NCBI RefSeq assembly: GCF_001005085.2
Contig: NZ_LBMU02000069.1
Span: 62,001 to 126,000, forward strand
Direction: 5' to 3'
Source of the DNA: Streptomyces humi
GTDB taxonomy: Bacteria; Actinomycetota; Actinomycetes; Streptomycetales; Streptomycetaceae
Length of the DNA: 64,000 bases
The notes beneath the pieces are model-generated. The model saw only the letters and a program-made list of their open reading frames with translations. It was not told where the DNA came from and made no database searches. The position numbers were made by a program, and so were the translations under genes. Shown one piece after another: positions 1 through 7,738 of this stretch. The first letter of the stretch is position 1. The number at the start of each line of letters is the position of its first letter.

Positions 1-10
1 TCCTTGGTTC

Positions 11-427
11 ATGGACATCGACGCACGTGGCCCGCGGTTCGGCGCGGCCGTGACGACGGTCGTGCTGGCCGTCGCACTGATCACCCGCAGCCCCTGGATC
101 CTGGCCTGGCAGACGCTGGCGTTCGCGTTCGGCGCGGCCGGCGGGGTGGGGCGCTCGCCGTACGGGCTGCTGTTCCGGACGGTCGTACGGCCCCGGCTCG
201 CTCCCCCGACCGAGTTCGAGGCGCCGGAGCCGCCCCGGTTCGCGCAGGCGGTGGGGCTGGTCTTCGCCGGCCTGGGTCTGGTCGGATTCACCGTCGGCCC
301 GGAGTGGCTGGGTCTCGGGGCGACCGGGCTCGCGCTCGCCGCGGCCTTCCTCAACGCGGCGTTCGGATACTGCCTGGGGTGCGAGATGTTCCTGCTCCTG
401 CGGAGGCTCGCGGTACGCGCGGACTAA
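11..427 (+). CDS. DUF4395 family membrane protein
   Basis: A 138-residue integral membrane protein of the DUF4395 family, whose biochemical role is not known. Hydrophobic stretches lie at about residues 11-25, 30-46, 79-95 and 101-120. The C-terminal segment YCLGCEMFLLL contains a CxxC pair (C121, C124) typical of the family. From family knowledge, such genes often sit beside a thioredoxin- or rhodanese-type gene, which fits a redox-linked role for the CxxC; the upstream neighbour here lies outside the window. The ATG at 11 gives a complete protein ending in TAA. The overlapping frame starting at 4 codes an arginine-rich shadow and was discarded. Family call is good; function is open. Confidence 0.8.
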   Translation: MDIDARGPRFGAAVTTVVLAVALITRSPWILAWQTLAFAFGAAGGVGRSPYGLLFRTVVRPRLAPPTEFEAPEPPRFAQAVGLVFAGLGLVGFTVGPEWLGLGATGLALAAAFLNAAFGYCLGCEMFLLLRRLAVRAD

Positions 428-543
428 AGGCGCATTAAAAGTACGAGGTGGATCAATAGGCCAACGTGACGAGGATCTCGCCGCTCCCGGGCACCAGGGC
501 TGGCCCCCTGTCCGTTCTTCGGGCACGATCTGCGAGACGCCGT

Positions 544-565
544 AAACCTACGGCTGCGTAACTTT
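544..565. promoter_or_regulatory. imperfect dyad upstream of the acyltransferase gene
   Basis: A 22-bp imperfect dyad, AAACCTACGGC followed by TGCGTAACTTT, has 7 of 11 symmetric positions. It overlaps a perfect short repeat CCGTA-N4-TACGG at 540-553. It lies 51-72 bp before the PlsC start, in an A+T-richer patch of the 188-bp gap. Dyads built on CTACGG are common operators of TetR-type lipid regulators in actinomycetes, so an operator is plausible. No clear -10/-35 pair could be assigned. The rest of the gap shows nothing else recognisable. Confidence 0.3.
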
Positions 566-615
566 CCCGCCGGGAGCCCCTTTCCCAGGCAGAGCAGAAA
601 GGGTCCGCCCCGCCC

Positions 616-1344
616 ATGGCAGAGCTGGTCTACCGTCCCGTCATCGGTTTCGCCAAGACGCTGTTCAAGGTCTGGGACCTGAAGATCGACTGCCAGGGTT
701 CGGAGAACATCCCGCGCTCGGGCGGTGCGGTGCTGGTGAGCAATCACATCAGCTACCTGGACTTCGTCTTCGACGGCCTGGCGGCCCTTCCGCAGAAGCG
801 CCTGGTGCGGTTCATGGCGAAGGAGTCGGTGTTCCGGCACCGGATCTCCGGTCCGCTGATGCGCGGGATGAAGCACATCCCGGTGGACCGCGCCCAGGGT
901 GAGGAGGCGTACCAGCACGCGCTGGACTCGCTCAAGTCCGGTGAGGTCGTGGGGGTCTTCCCGGAGGCCACCATCTCGCAGTCCTTCACGCTGAAGAGCT
1001 TCAAGTCGGGCGCCGCGCGTCTCGCCCAGGAGGCCGGCGTCCCGCTCGTGCCGATGGCGCTGTGGGGCACCCAGCGCATCTGGACCAAGGGCCAGCCGCG
1101 CAACTTCAAGCGCAACCACCTGCCCGTCACCATCCGGGTCGGCGAGCCGGTCGAGGCGCCGCGTGACCAGTACGCGGGCGCCATCACCCGCCGCCTGCGC
1201 GGCCGCGTCCAGGACCTGCTGGACGCCGCCCAGCGCGCCTACCCCGCCCGCCCGAAGGACACGACGGACTCCTGGTGGCTCCCGGCCCACCTCGGCGGCA
1301 CCGCGCCCACGCAGGAGCAGTTGAAGGCCGCCGAGGCGATCTGA
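616..1344 (+). CDS. 1-acyl-sn-glycerol-3-phosphate acyltransferase (PlsC/LPLAT family)
   Basis: A 242-residue lysophospholipid acyltransferase that would transfer an acyl group to lysophosphatidate in phospholipid synthesis at the membrane. The catalytic HX4D motif is at H44-D49 in NHISYLDF. Block III is FPEATIS at 115-121, where the usual FPEGTRS has lost Gly and Arg, a variant frequent in actinobacterial paralogues. Block IV (GVPLVPMALWGT) follows at about 141-152. Streptomycetes carry several paralogues, so the exact lyso-substrate is uncertain. No strong ribosome-binding site precedes the ATG (AAAGGG is 9-14 nt upstream). The gene ends 3 bp from the convergent B3/B4 gene. Confidence 0.85.
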   Translation: MAELVYRPVIGFAKTLFKVWDLKIDCQGSENIPRSGGAVLVSNHISYLDFVFDGLAALPQKRLVRFMAKESVFRHRISGPLMRGMKHIPVDRAQGEEAYQHALDSLKSGEVVGVFPEATISQSFTLKSFKSGAARLAQEAGVPLVPMALWGTQRIWTKGQPRNFKRNHLPVTIRVGEPVEAPRDQYAGAITRRLRGRVQDLLDAAQRAYPARPKDTTDSWWLPAHLGGTAPTQEQLKAAEAI

Positions 1345-1347
1345 CCC

Positions 1348-2049
1348 TCAGCCCGCCGACTCGGGCGCCCGCACCTCGACGCGTGCGCCCGGACTGAACT
1401 TCTCCAGCAGTTCGGCGAGTTCGGCGCCCGCCGCCGCAACCTCCGGGACCGGCATCGGGGCGAGGCTCTCCAGCAGGAAGACACCCGAGGTCGTCTCTTC
1501 GGTGAGCCGGGTGCGCGGGCCCTGGCGCCAGTTCCAGCGGCGGCAGGTGACGCCTGCGCCGTCGCACCACACGACCTCGCCGGCATCCGGGTGCTCGACG
1601 GTCTCCGCGCCGCCCGCGACCGTCACGAAGTCCTCCTGACCCGTGGCCCGCACCAGGCGCATCCCGCCCTCGACGCGGTCCAGGTCCTCGCCCCCGACGG
1701 GGATGAGACGGGCGACACTGACGGCGTTGTAGAGGTCCACGAGCAGGTTGATCCGGGGCAGCCCGCCGTCCGCGAGGGCCCGCCTGGCCAGTGCCTCCGC
1801 CGAGTTGCGGGTGCGCGACGGCTTGGACCCGAAGGCCGTGTAGACCGCGCGCCAGGCCGCCATGTGCGGGTCCTCGTGCGGGGCGCGCCCGTCGAGGCGT
1901 ACGGCGAGACGGCGGGCCGCGTCGTCGAGGAGGGCCGAACTCGCCTCGGTGCTGGGGCCGTTGACCAGGCCGTGGGCCTCGATCGCGAGGTGCGTGAGGC
2001 CGGGCGCGAGGGCACGCACCTCGTCGGACACGGTGAGCGGAAGAGTCAT
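1348..2049 (-). CDS. B3/B4 domain protein
   Basis: A 233-residue protein made almost wholly of a B3/B4 (tRNA-binding-like) domain, the fold also found in the editing module of phenylalanyl-tRNA synthetase beta. Free-standing copies are proposed to bind or edit misacylated tRNA, but this is not demonstrated here. Recognisable blocks are WRAVYTAFGSKPSRTRNS, the lysine/arginine-rich turn after the first third, and LPRINLLVDLYNAVSV in the middle. The ATG at 2049 lies 10 nt after the stop of the transglutaminase-like gene, so the two are probably co-transcribed. It ends 3 bp from the PlsC stop, leaving no room for a terminator. Confidence 0.8.
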   Translation of the reverse strand: MTLPLTVSDEVRALAPGLTHLAIEAHGLVNGPSTEASSALLDDAARRLAVRLDGRAPHEDPHMAAWRAVYTAFGSKPSRTRNSAEALARRALADGGLPRINLLVDLYNAVSVARLIPVGGEDLDRVEGGMRLVRATGQEDFVTVAGGAETVEHPDAGEVVWCDGAGVTCRRWNWRQGPRTRLTEETTSGVFLLESLAPMPVPEVAAAGAELAELLEKFSPGARVEVRAPESAG

Positions 2050-2059
2050 CTGGCTTGCC

Positions 2060-2653
2060 TCAGAGTGCGGTGGGGAGCGTCTTCCAGAGATACCGGCGGT
2101 CGGGCGCCGCTCTGAGCACGCCGAGCACGACCGGATGAGGTTCAGCGTACAGGACCGGATAGTCCACCTCATTGGACTCGGGGTCGGGGACCCAGGCCAG
2201 CCGCTCGCCGTCGAGGGAGAACCGGGCGTCGACGCCGGGCTTGTTGCCCCGCGGGTCCTGCCGGTGCCAGGCGCCGTTGAACCGGACCGCGACCAGGCCG
2301 TGCACCACGTGACCCGTGCCGTCGTCGTGCGCCAGCCGCTGGTAGCACAGGGCGGTGGGGATGTCCTCGGCCCGCAGCAGGGCGGTGAGGGCGTGGGCCT
2401 TGGCGAAGCAGATGCCGGTGCGCCGCTCCAGCACGTCCGAGGCGCGCCAGGTGACGCGCGGATCGCCGGAGTCGGCGGAGTGCGGGATCCCGTCCCGGAC
2501 GAACTCGTAGGCAGCCCGCGCATAGGCATACGAGTCCTCGACCTCGGCCGCCAGCCGTGCGGCCACCTCGCGGACCACCGGATGATCATGGTCGATGACC
2601 TCGTCAGCCGCTAGATAGGCGGACAGGTCGACGGTGTTCTGGATCAGCTCCAT
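2060..2653 (-). CDS. transglutaminase-like cysteine protease-fold protein
   Basis: A 197-residue cytoplasmic transglutaminase-core protein. The Cys-His-Asp triad is visible: C82 in RRTGICFAKAHALTALLRA, H118 in GHVVHGLVAV, and D133 in WHRQDPRGN. Bacterial members act as amidases or peptidases on unknown targets. I chose the second in-frame ATG (2653) because a promoter with -35 TTGACT and -10 TATGCT ends about 8 nt upstream of it. That makes the transcript nearly leaderless and puts the longer start (2680) inside the promoter. It is followed after 10 nt by the B3/B4 gene. The promoter is embedded in a large inverted repeat, described separately. Confidence 0.8.
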   Translation of the reverse strand: MELIQNTVDLSAYLAADEVIDHDHPVVREVAARLAAEVEDSYAYARAAYEFVRDGIPHSADSGDPRVTWRASDVLERRTGICFAKAHALTALLRAEDIPTALCYQRLAHDDGTGHVVHGLVAVRFNGAWHRQDPRGNKPGVDARFSLDGERLAWVPDPESNEVDYPVLYAEPHPVVLGVLRAAPDRRYLWKTLPTAL

Positions 2654-2661
2654 GTCCGCAG

Positions 2662-2691
2662 AGCATAGAAATGCGATCACCCAAGAGTCAA
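2662..2691 (-). promoter_or_regulatory. promoter of the transglutaminase-like/B3-B4 pair
   Basis: Read on the minus strand, TTGACT (2691-2686), an 18-bp spacer, and TATGCT (2667-2662) form a good vegetative promoter. Predicted transcription starts at about 2655, 2 nt before the ATG at 2653. The -10 overlaps the proximal arm of the inverted repeat at 2663-2720 and the -35 lies in its centre, so a protein bound to the repeat would block this promoter. Confidence 0.6.
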
Positions 2692-2720
2692 TGACTTTTC
2701 AGGTGACCGCATATCTATGC
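2663..2720. repeat. 58-bp inverted repeat between threonine aldolase and transglutaminase genes
   Basis: Two 19-bp arms (2663-2681 and 2702-2720) are inverted copies with 17 of 19 matching positions, separated by 20 bp. Each arm holds its own smaller dyad of the form GCATA-N2-TATGC (the left arm is imperfect). The centre contains AGTCA-A-TGACT. The element is distinctly A+T-richer than its surroundings. It fills nearly all of the 75-bp gap and carries the promoter of the downstream genes. A paired operator is the likeliest reading; a folded terminator for the aldolase transcript is possible, but there is no T-run. Confidence 0.75.
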
Positions 2721-2728
2721 ACAATGCG

Positions 2729-3799
2729 CTACCGCGCCATCTCCTCCTTGAGCGCTGCCACGAACGCGTCCACGTCCTCCTCGGTCGTGTCGAAGGCGCA
2801 CATCCAGCGGACGTCGCCGGCGGCCTCGTCCCAGAAGTAGAAGCGGAACCGCTTCTGGAGGCGCTCGCTCACGTCGTGCGGGAGACGGGCGAAGACCCCG
2901 TTGGCCTGCACCGGGTACAGGATCTCCACGCCGTGCACGGCACGGACGCCCTCGGCGAGCCGCTGGGCCATCTCGTTGGCGTGCCGGGCGTTGCGCAGCC
3001 ACAGGTCCTTGGCGAGCAGGGCCTCCAGCTGCACCGACACGAAGCGCATCTTCGAGGCGAGCTGCATGGACAGCTTGCGCAGGTGCTTCATGTGGCTCAC
3101 GGCGTCCTGGTTGATCACCACGACCGCCTCGCCGAACAGGGCGCCGTTCTTGGTGCCGCCCAGGGAGAGGATGTCGACGCCGACGGCGTTGGTGAACGTG
3201 CGCATGGGGACGTCCAGGGAGGCCGCCGCGTTGGCTATCCGGGAGCCGTCCAGGTGCACCTTCATGCCGTGCGCGTGGGCGTGCTCGCAGATCGCGCGGA
3301 TCTCCTCCGGCGTGTAGAGGGTGCCCAGCTCGGTGCTCTGGGTGATCGACACCACCTGCGGCATCGCCCGGTGCTCGTCGTCCCAGCCGAAGGCCTGCCG
3401 GTCGATGAGCTCCGGGGTGAGCTTGCCGTCGGGGGTGGGCACGGTGAGCAGCTTGAGGCCGCCCATGCGTTCGGGGGCGCCGCCCTCGTCGACGTTGATG
3501 TGGGCGCTCTCCGCGCAGATCACCGCGCCCCAGCGGTCGGTGACCGCCTGGAGCGCGACGACGTTCGCGCCCGTGCCGTTGAAGACCGGGAAGGCCTCGG
3601 CCGTGGCCCCGAAGTGGCCGCGGACGATCCGCTGGAGGTTCTCCGTGTAGTCGTCCTCGCCGTACGCCACCTGGTGGCCGCCGTTGGCGAGGGCCAGGGC
3701 GGCCAGCACCTCGGGATGCGCACCGGCGTAGTTGTCACTGGCGAAACCGCGGACCTGCGGGTCGTGGTGGCGACGCGCGTCGGTCCTCGGAGGGTTCAC
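2729..3799 (-). CDS. low-specificity L-threonine aldolase, PLP-dependent
   Basis: A 356-residue fold-type I PLP enzyme that would cleave L-threonine or L-allo-threonine to glycine and acetaldehyde. The PLP-binding lysine is K217 in LSLGGTKNGALFGE, the cofactor-ring aspartate is D184 in VHLDGSR, and the stacking/contact region AESAHINVDEGGAPE is at about 96-110. The N-terminal FASDNYAGAHPEV block is the usual start of the family. GTG at 3799 was chosen: it overlaps the stop of the upstream SDR gene as GTGA, so the two are translationally coupled. Longer starts would run deep into the SDR gene. Confidence 0.9.
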   Translation of the reverse strand: MNPPRTDARRHHDPQVRGFASDNYAGAHPEVLAALALANGGHQVAYGEDDYTENLQRIVRGHFGATAEAFPVFNGTGANVVALQAVTDRWGAVICAESAHINVDEGGAPERMGGLKLLTVPTPDGKLTPELIDRQAFGWDDEHRAMPQVVSITQSTELGTLYTPEEIRAICEHAHAHGMKVHLDGSRIANAAASLDVPMRTFTNAVGVDILSLGGTKNGALFGEAVVVINQDAVSHMKHLRKLSMQLASKMRFVSVQLEALLAKDLWLRNARHANEMAQRLAEGVRAVHGVEILYPVQANGVFARLPHDVSERLQKRFRFYFWDEAAGDVRWMCAFDTTEEDVDAFVAALKEEMAR

Positions 3800-4545
3800 G
3801 GCTTCTCGGTCAGCCACAGACGGTTTCCGTTCACTTCGGCGGCGGACTTGCTCCAGACGCCCTCGATGGCCTCGGCCAGGTCCTTGACGTCGGTGAAGCC
3901 CGCGAATTTCGCGTTGGGCCGCTCGGCGCGCATCGCGTCGTGCACCAGCGCCTTCACCACCAGGATGGCAGCGGCGGAGGTCGGGCCCTCGGGCCCCCCG
4001 GACTTGCGGAAGAAGTCGGCGAGGGCGAGGGTCCACGCCTCCGCGGCGGCCTTGCCCGCGGCGTACGCGGCGTTGCCCGCGGTCGGCCTGCTCGCGGCGG
4101 CGGCGCTGATCAGGACGTACCGGCCGCGCTCGCTGCGCTGCAACGCCTCGTGGAAGGCCAGGGAGGTGTGCTGCACGGTCTTGACCAGCAGCAGCTCCAG
4201 GAAGTCCCAGTCGTCGAGGCTGGTCTTGGTGAAGGTCTCACTGCCGCGCCAGCCGCCCACCAGGTGCACCAGGCCGTCGACGCGGCCGAAGTCCTTCTCG
4301 ACGTGCGCGGCCCAGTCCCGGGTGGACTGGAGGTCCAGCAGGTCCACGGTGTCACCCGTGACGCTCGCGCCGCCGGACGCGTAGCGGGCCGCGTCCACGG
4401 CCTCCGAGAGCCGCTGCGGATCGTTGTCCGCGCCTACGACGGTCGCGCCCGCCTCCGCGAGGCGCAGCAGTGCCGCCCGGCCGGCGGGTCCGCCCGCCCC
4501 GGCCACCGCGATCACCGCACCACTGAGAGACCCGTTGCCCGTCAT
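3796..4545 (-). CDS. short-chain dehydrogenase/reductase (SDR) family protein
   Basis: A 249-residue classical-type SDR. The nucleotide-binding glycine motif is GAGGPAG (16-22), and the catalytic S147, Y161 and K165 (YAAGK) are present. LVGG stands where NNAG is usual. Substrate is unknown. ATG at 4545 follows GAGGGGAAG, a strong ribosome-binding site 4 nt upstream; the longer form starting at 4587 would overlap the DUF6421 stop region and lacks one. It lies 38 bp after the DUF6421 gene and overlaps the threonine aldolase by 4 bp, so the three form one operon. The shared operon suggests a role linked to threonine or glycine metabolism, but this is inference only. Confidence 0.85.
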   Translation of the reverse strand: MTGNGSLSGAVIAVAGAGGPAGRAALLRLAEAGATVVGADNDPQRLSEAVDAARYASGGASVTGDTVDLLDLQSTRDWAAHVEKDFGRVDGLVHLVGGWRGSETFTKTSLDDWDFLELLLVKTVQHTSLAFHEALQRSERGRYVLISAAAASRPTAGNAAYAAGKAAAEAWTLALADFFRKSGGPEGPTSAAAILVVKALVHDAMRAERPNAKFAGFTDVKDLAEAIEGVWSKSAAEVNGNRLWLTEKP

Positions 4546-4583
4546 GTGCTTCCCCTCTTGAGCAGTGTTCCGGACTCCGCCGC

Positions 4584-5981
4584 TCACGCGGCGACCGGCT
4601 CGGCGCTGTCCGCCGTGATGCCCTTGGTCTCGGCGATCACGTTCTTCAGTTTCTTGGACAGGGCCTCATAGAACATGCTCAGCGGAAACTCGTCCGGAAG
4701 CACGTCGTCCACGAGCTTGCGCGGCGGCAGGGTCAGGTCGAGGGCGTCGGGGCCCTTGGCCCACTTGGAGCCGGGGTGCGGGGCGAGGTAGGTGGCGACC
4801 AGGTCGTAGCCGGCGAACCAGTGGACGAGCTTCGGGCGGTCGATGCCGTCCTTGTACAGCTTCTCGATCTCGGCGCACAGCTGGTTGGTGACCTGCGGGG
4901 CGCGCTCCCAGTCGATGGCGAGCTTGTTGTCGGTCCAGCGCACCACGTCGTGCTTGTGCAGGTAGGCGAAGAGCAGCTGGCCGCCGAGACCGTCGTAGTT
5001 GCGGACCCGGTCGCCGGTGACGGGGAAGCGGAACATGCGGTCGAAGAGCACCGCGTACTGCACGTCACGGGCCTGCGGGACGCCGTCGGCCGCCAGCTTC
5101 ACGGCCTCCTTGAAGGCGGTGAGGTCGCAGCGCAGCTCCTCCAGGCCGTACATCCAGAACGGCTGGCGCTGCTTGATCATGAACGGGTCGAACGGCAGGT
5201 CGCCGTGGCTGTGGGTGCGGTCGTGGACCATGTCCCACAGCACGAAGGCCTCCTCGCAGCGCTTCTGGTCGTGGACCATGGCGGCGATGTCCTCGGGCAG
5301 GTTCAGGCCCAGGATGCCGACGGCCGCGTCGGTGACCCGGCGGAAGCGGGCGGCCTCGCGGTCGCAGAAGATACCGCCCCAGGAGAATCGTTCCGGCGCC
5401 TCGCGCACGGCAATGGTCTCCGGGAAGAGAACGGCGGAGTTGGTGTCGTAGCCCGCCGTGAAGTCCTCGAACTTGATGCCGCAGAACAGCGGGTTGTCGT
5501 AGCGGGTGCGCTCCAGCTCCGCCAGCCAGTCCGGCCAGACCATGCGCAGCACGACCGCCTCCAGGTTGCGGTCCGGGTTGCCGTTCTGCGTGTACATCGG
5601 GAAGACGACCAGGTGCTGGAGACCGTCCGCGCGGCCCGCGGCGGGCTGGAAGGCCAGCAGCGAGTCGAGGAAATCGGGCACCTGGAAGCCGCCCACGGCC
5701 CAGCGCCGCAGATCCGTCACCAGCGCGTGGTGGTAGTCGGCGTCGTGCGGGAGCAGCGGCGACAGCTCCTCGACGGCGGCGATCACGTCATCGACGGCCT
5801 GCCCGGCGTCAGCGCGCCCCGGCGCGCCCTCGGCGTCGAAGTCGACGGACCCGTCCTTGGACTGCCATGGCCGGATCCGTTCCACGGCATCCTTGAGCAC
5901 GGGCCACGCCGGGTGCTCGACCACCCTGGTCACGGGAGGAACCTGCTCCTCCGAGCCCACCTGCACAAGAATTTCCGTCAT
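4584..5981 (-). CDS. DUF6421 family protein
   Basis: A 465-residue soluble protein of the actinobacterial DUF6421 family with no known function. No signal peptide or membrane segment is seen. Conserved-looking blocks include PMYTQNGNPDRNLEAVVLRM, a histidine-rich VHDRTHSHGDLPFDP segment at about 250-265 that could bind a metal, and FAGYDLVATYLAPHPGSKW near the C terminus. It is the first gene of the leftward DUF6421-SDR-aldolase operon. The ATG is preceded by GGAGGATGGGTC on the coding strand, a strong ribosome-binding site. A perfect 14-bp palindrome lies in its leader. Confidence 0.8.
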   Translation of the reverse strand: MTEILVQVGSEEQVPPVTRVVEHPAWPVLKDAVERIRPWQSKDGSVDFDAEGAPGRADAGQAVDDVIAAVEELSPLLPHDADYHHALVTDLRRWAVGGFQVPDFLDSLLAFQPAAGRADGLQHLVVFPMYTQNGNPDRNLEAVVLRMVWPDWLAELERTRYDNPLFCGIKFEDFTAGYDTNSAVLFPETIAVREAPERFSWGGIFCDREAARFRRVTDAAVGILGLNLPEDIAAMVHDQKRCEEAFVLWDMVHDRTHSHGDLPFDPFMIKQRQPFWMYGLEELRCDLTAFKEAVKLAADGVPQARDVQYAVLFDRMFRFPVTGDRVRNYDGLGGQLLFAYLHKHDVVRWTDNKLAIDWERAPQVTNQLCAEIEKLYKDGIDRPKLVHWFAGYDLVATYLAPHPGSKWAKGPDALDLTLPPRKLVDDVLPDEFPLSMFYEALSKKLKNVIAETKGITADSAEPVAA

Positions 5982-6017
5982 GACCCATCCTCCACGGGAG
6001 ATGCTTCCGTTAGGACA

Positions 6018-6031
6018 CCGTATGCATACGG
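6018..6031. promoter_or_regulatory. 14-bp perfect palindrome CCGTATGCATACGG
   Basis: A perfect palindrome lies 37-50 nt upstream of the DUF6421 start, between its ribosome-binding site and the candidate -10. A perfect 14-mer in a leader is a reasonable operator. It shares TATGC/GCATA half-sites with the inverted repeat at 2663-2720, which controls the next operon in the same direction; a common regulator is possible but unproven. Confidence 0.5.
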
Positions 6032-6238
6032 GCTTTCTCCCAGCAAGGGGGGCCTCAGGAAATTATCCTGCGACATCGCGTCTTCGCCGCGCTTTTTCCT
6101 GCGTGAAACCGTGAATGCGGTCACATCCACTACGGGTGGTGAGGGATCGTCAGCTCCGGGGCACCGTAGGGATCCGGCCGGTCAACGCACGGCGGGACGC
6201 GCCCACCCCCGGGTGACCGCCAGTGGGGGCACGGACCA

Positions 6239-6258
6239 GGCGCCGGGCGCCCGGCGCC
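6239..6258. repeat. 20-bp perfect palindrome, all G/C
   Basis: GGCGCCGGGCGCCCGGCGCC reads the same on both strands. It lies in the middle of the divergent intergenic region, about 135 bp before the GDPD start. Such GC-only palindromes can extrude or act as transcription pause sites, but they also arise by chance in DNA of this composition. Confidence 0.35.
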
Positions 6259-6393
6259 GCAATCGCCCCGTGTAGGTACGGGTTCATCGCGACGGACGGC
6301 CATTAGGCTGCGCCCAGCCGCGTGGACAGCGACGTCCCGTCGTACGGTCCGCGTGCACCCCCACCGCCGCCGTCGACGGAAGCGAGATGAATC

Positions 6394-7077
6394 TTGAACT
6401 TCCTTACCATCGGTCACCGCGGAGTCATGGGCATCGAGCCCGAGAACACCCTCCGTTCCTTCGTCGCCGCGCAACAGGCCGGCCTTGACCTGATCGAACT
6501 CGATCTGCACCTCAGCAAGGACGGCGCCCTGGTCGTCATGCACGACGCCGAGGTGGACCGCACGACCGACGGCACCGGCCCGATCGCCGAGAAGACCCTG
6601 GAGGAACTGCGCACGCTGGACGCGGGCCGGGGCGAACGGGTGCCGGTGTTCGAGGAGGTCCTGGAGGCGGTGCAGGCCCCCCTCCAGGCCGAGATCAAGG
6701 ACGTCGCGGCGGCCCGGGCGCTGGCGGAGGTCATGCAGCGGCGGGACCTGGTGTCGCGGGTGGAGGTGTCCTCGTTCCACGACGAGGCGGTCGCCGAGAT
6801 CGCCAGACTGGTACCGGGGGTACGGACGGCCCTGATCGCCAGCCGGTACGGCACCGACGTGGTGGAGCGGGCGCGGGAGGCGGGGGCGGCGACCGTCTGC
6901 CTCAACATCCGGCGGCTGACCCTGGAGGTCGTCGAGCACGCCCGCAAGGCGGACCTGCGGGTGATCGGCTGGGTGGTGAACACCCAGGACCACCTGCGGC
7001 TGGTGCGCGCCCTCCAGCTGGACGGCGCGACGACCGACTACCCGGAGATCAAGCGCACCGCCCGCTTCACCGCGTGA
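6394..7077 (+). CDS. glycerophosphodiester phosphodiesterase
   Basis: A 227-residue GDPD-family enzyme that hydrolyses glycerophosphodiesters to glycerol-3-phosphate and an alcohol. The catalytic signature is complete: H8-R9 in IGHRG, the metal ligands E35 and D37 in LIELDLHLSKDG, and H50 in VVMHD. No signal peptide, so it is probably cytoplasmic. The start is TTG at 6394, which puts the HRG motif at the normal distance from the N terminus; GGAAGCGAG sits about 7-15 nt upstream. The nearby ATG at 6387 is out of frame. It ends 3 bp from the convergent GNAT gene. Confidence 0.88.
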   Translation: MNFLTIGHRGVMGIEPENTLRSFVAAQQAGLDLIELDLHLSKDGALVVMHDAEVDRTTDGTGPIAEKTLEELRTLDAGRGERVPVFEEVLEAVQAPLQAEIKDVAAARALAEVMQRRDLVSRVEVSSFHDEAVAEIARLVPGVRTALIASRYGTDVVERAREAGAATVCLNIRRLTLEVVEHARKADLRVIGWVVNTQDHLRLVRALQLDGATTDYPEIKRTARFTA

Positions 7078-7080
7078 GGG

Positions 7081-7629
7081 TCACACCAGGGGCTTGACCA
7101 GCAGCTCGAACTGCAAGTCGTCGCGGAGCGGGACACCGAAGCGCTCCTCGCCGTACGGGAACGGACTCATCTCTCCCGTACGGCGGTAGCCGCGCCGCTC
7201 GTACCAGGCGATCAGGTCACCGCGGACGGAGATCACCGTCATGTGCATCTCGGTGGCCCCCCAGTCCTCCCGGGCCTGGCGCTCCGCCTCCGCGATGACG
7301 ACCTTGCCGAGGCCGGCGCCCTGGAGGGCGGGACTGACCGCGAACATGCCGAAGTAGGCGTGGGCGCCGCGGTGTTCGAGCTGGCAGCAGGCGACGGTCC
7401 GGCCGTCCCGCTCGACGGTGAGCAGCCTGCTGTCCGGCGACTTGATCACCTGGAGGACGCCCTCGGGGTCGGTCCGCTGACCGTCCAGGATGTCCGCCTC
7501 GGTGGTCCAGCCGGCCCGGCTGGCGTCGCCCCGGTACGCCGACTCGATCAGCGCCACCAGCACGTCCACGTCGGCGTCGGTGGCGGCGCGGAAGGTCAGT
7601 GCGGTGGCGGCGTTGTCCATGGACTCCAT
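7081..7629 (-). CDS. GNAT family N-acetyltransferase
   Basis: A 182-residue single-domain acetyltransferase using acetyl-CoA. The acetyl-CoA-binding motif A is seen in FAVSPALQGAGLGKVVIAEA (Q/R-x-x-G-x-G/A loop QGAGLG), followed by YERRGYRRTGE near the C terminus, the usual last strand-helix of the fold. Substrate is unknown. ATG at 7629 has GGAG 9 nt upstream; an ATG 9 bp downstream is an equally possible start. The gene ends 3 bp from the GDPD stop. Confidence 0.82.
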   Translation of the reverse strand: MESMDNAATALTFRAATDADVDVLVALIESAYRGDASRAGWTTEADILDGQRTDPEGVLQVIKSPDSRLLTVERDGRTVACCQLEHRGAHAYFGMFAVSPALQGAGLGKVVIAEAERQAREDWGATEMHMTVISVRGDLIAWYERRGYRRTGEMSPFPYGEERFGVPLRDDLQFELLVKPLV

Positions 7630-7738
7630 GGGCGGGGTCTCCGATCTCGGGCGCGGTGAGCCGGACACGAGCCTAACGCCGCTGGTCGGGTGCCCGTTTC
7701 CGGGGATCGCCGGCGGCCGGGCACTACGCTCCGGATCC

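Larger units (their letters stand above)
5982..6393. other. 412-bp intergenic region between divergent DUF6421 and GDPD genes
   Basis: This gap contains two perfect palindromes (6018-6031 and 6239-6258, listed separately). A possible minus-strand -10 (GATAAT, near 6060) could serve DUF6421. A TAGGCT hexamer at 6304-6309 could be the -10 of the glycerophosphodiesterase gene, but no convincing -35 accompanies it. No open frame with protein-like composition, RNA gene or riboswitch was recognised. Confidence 0.5.
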
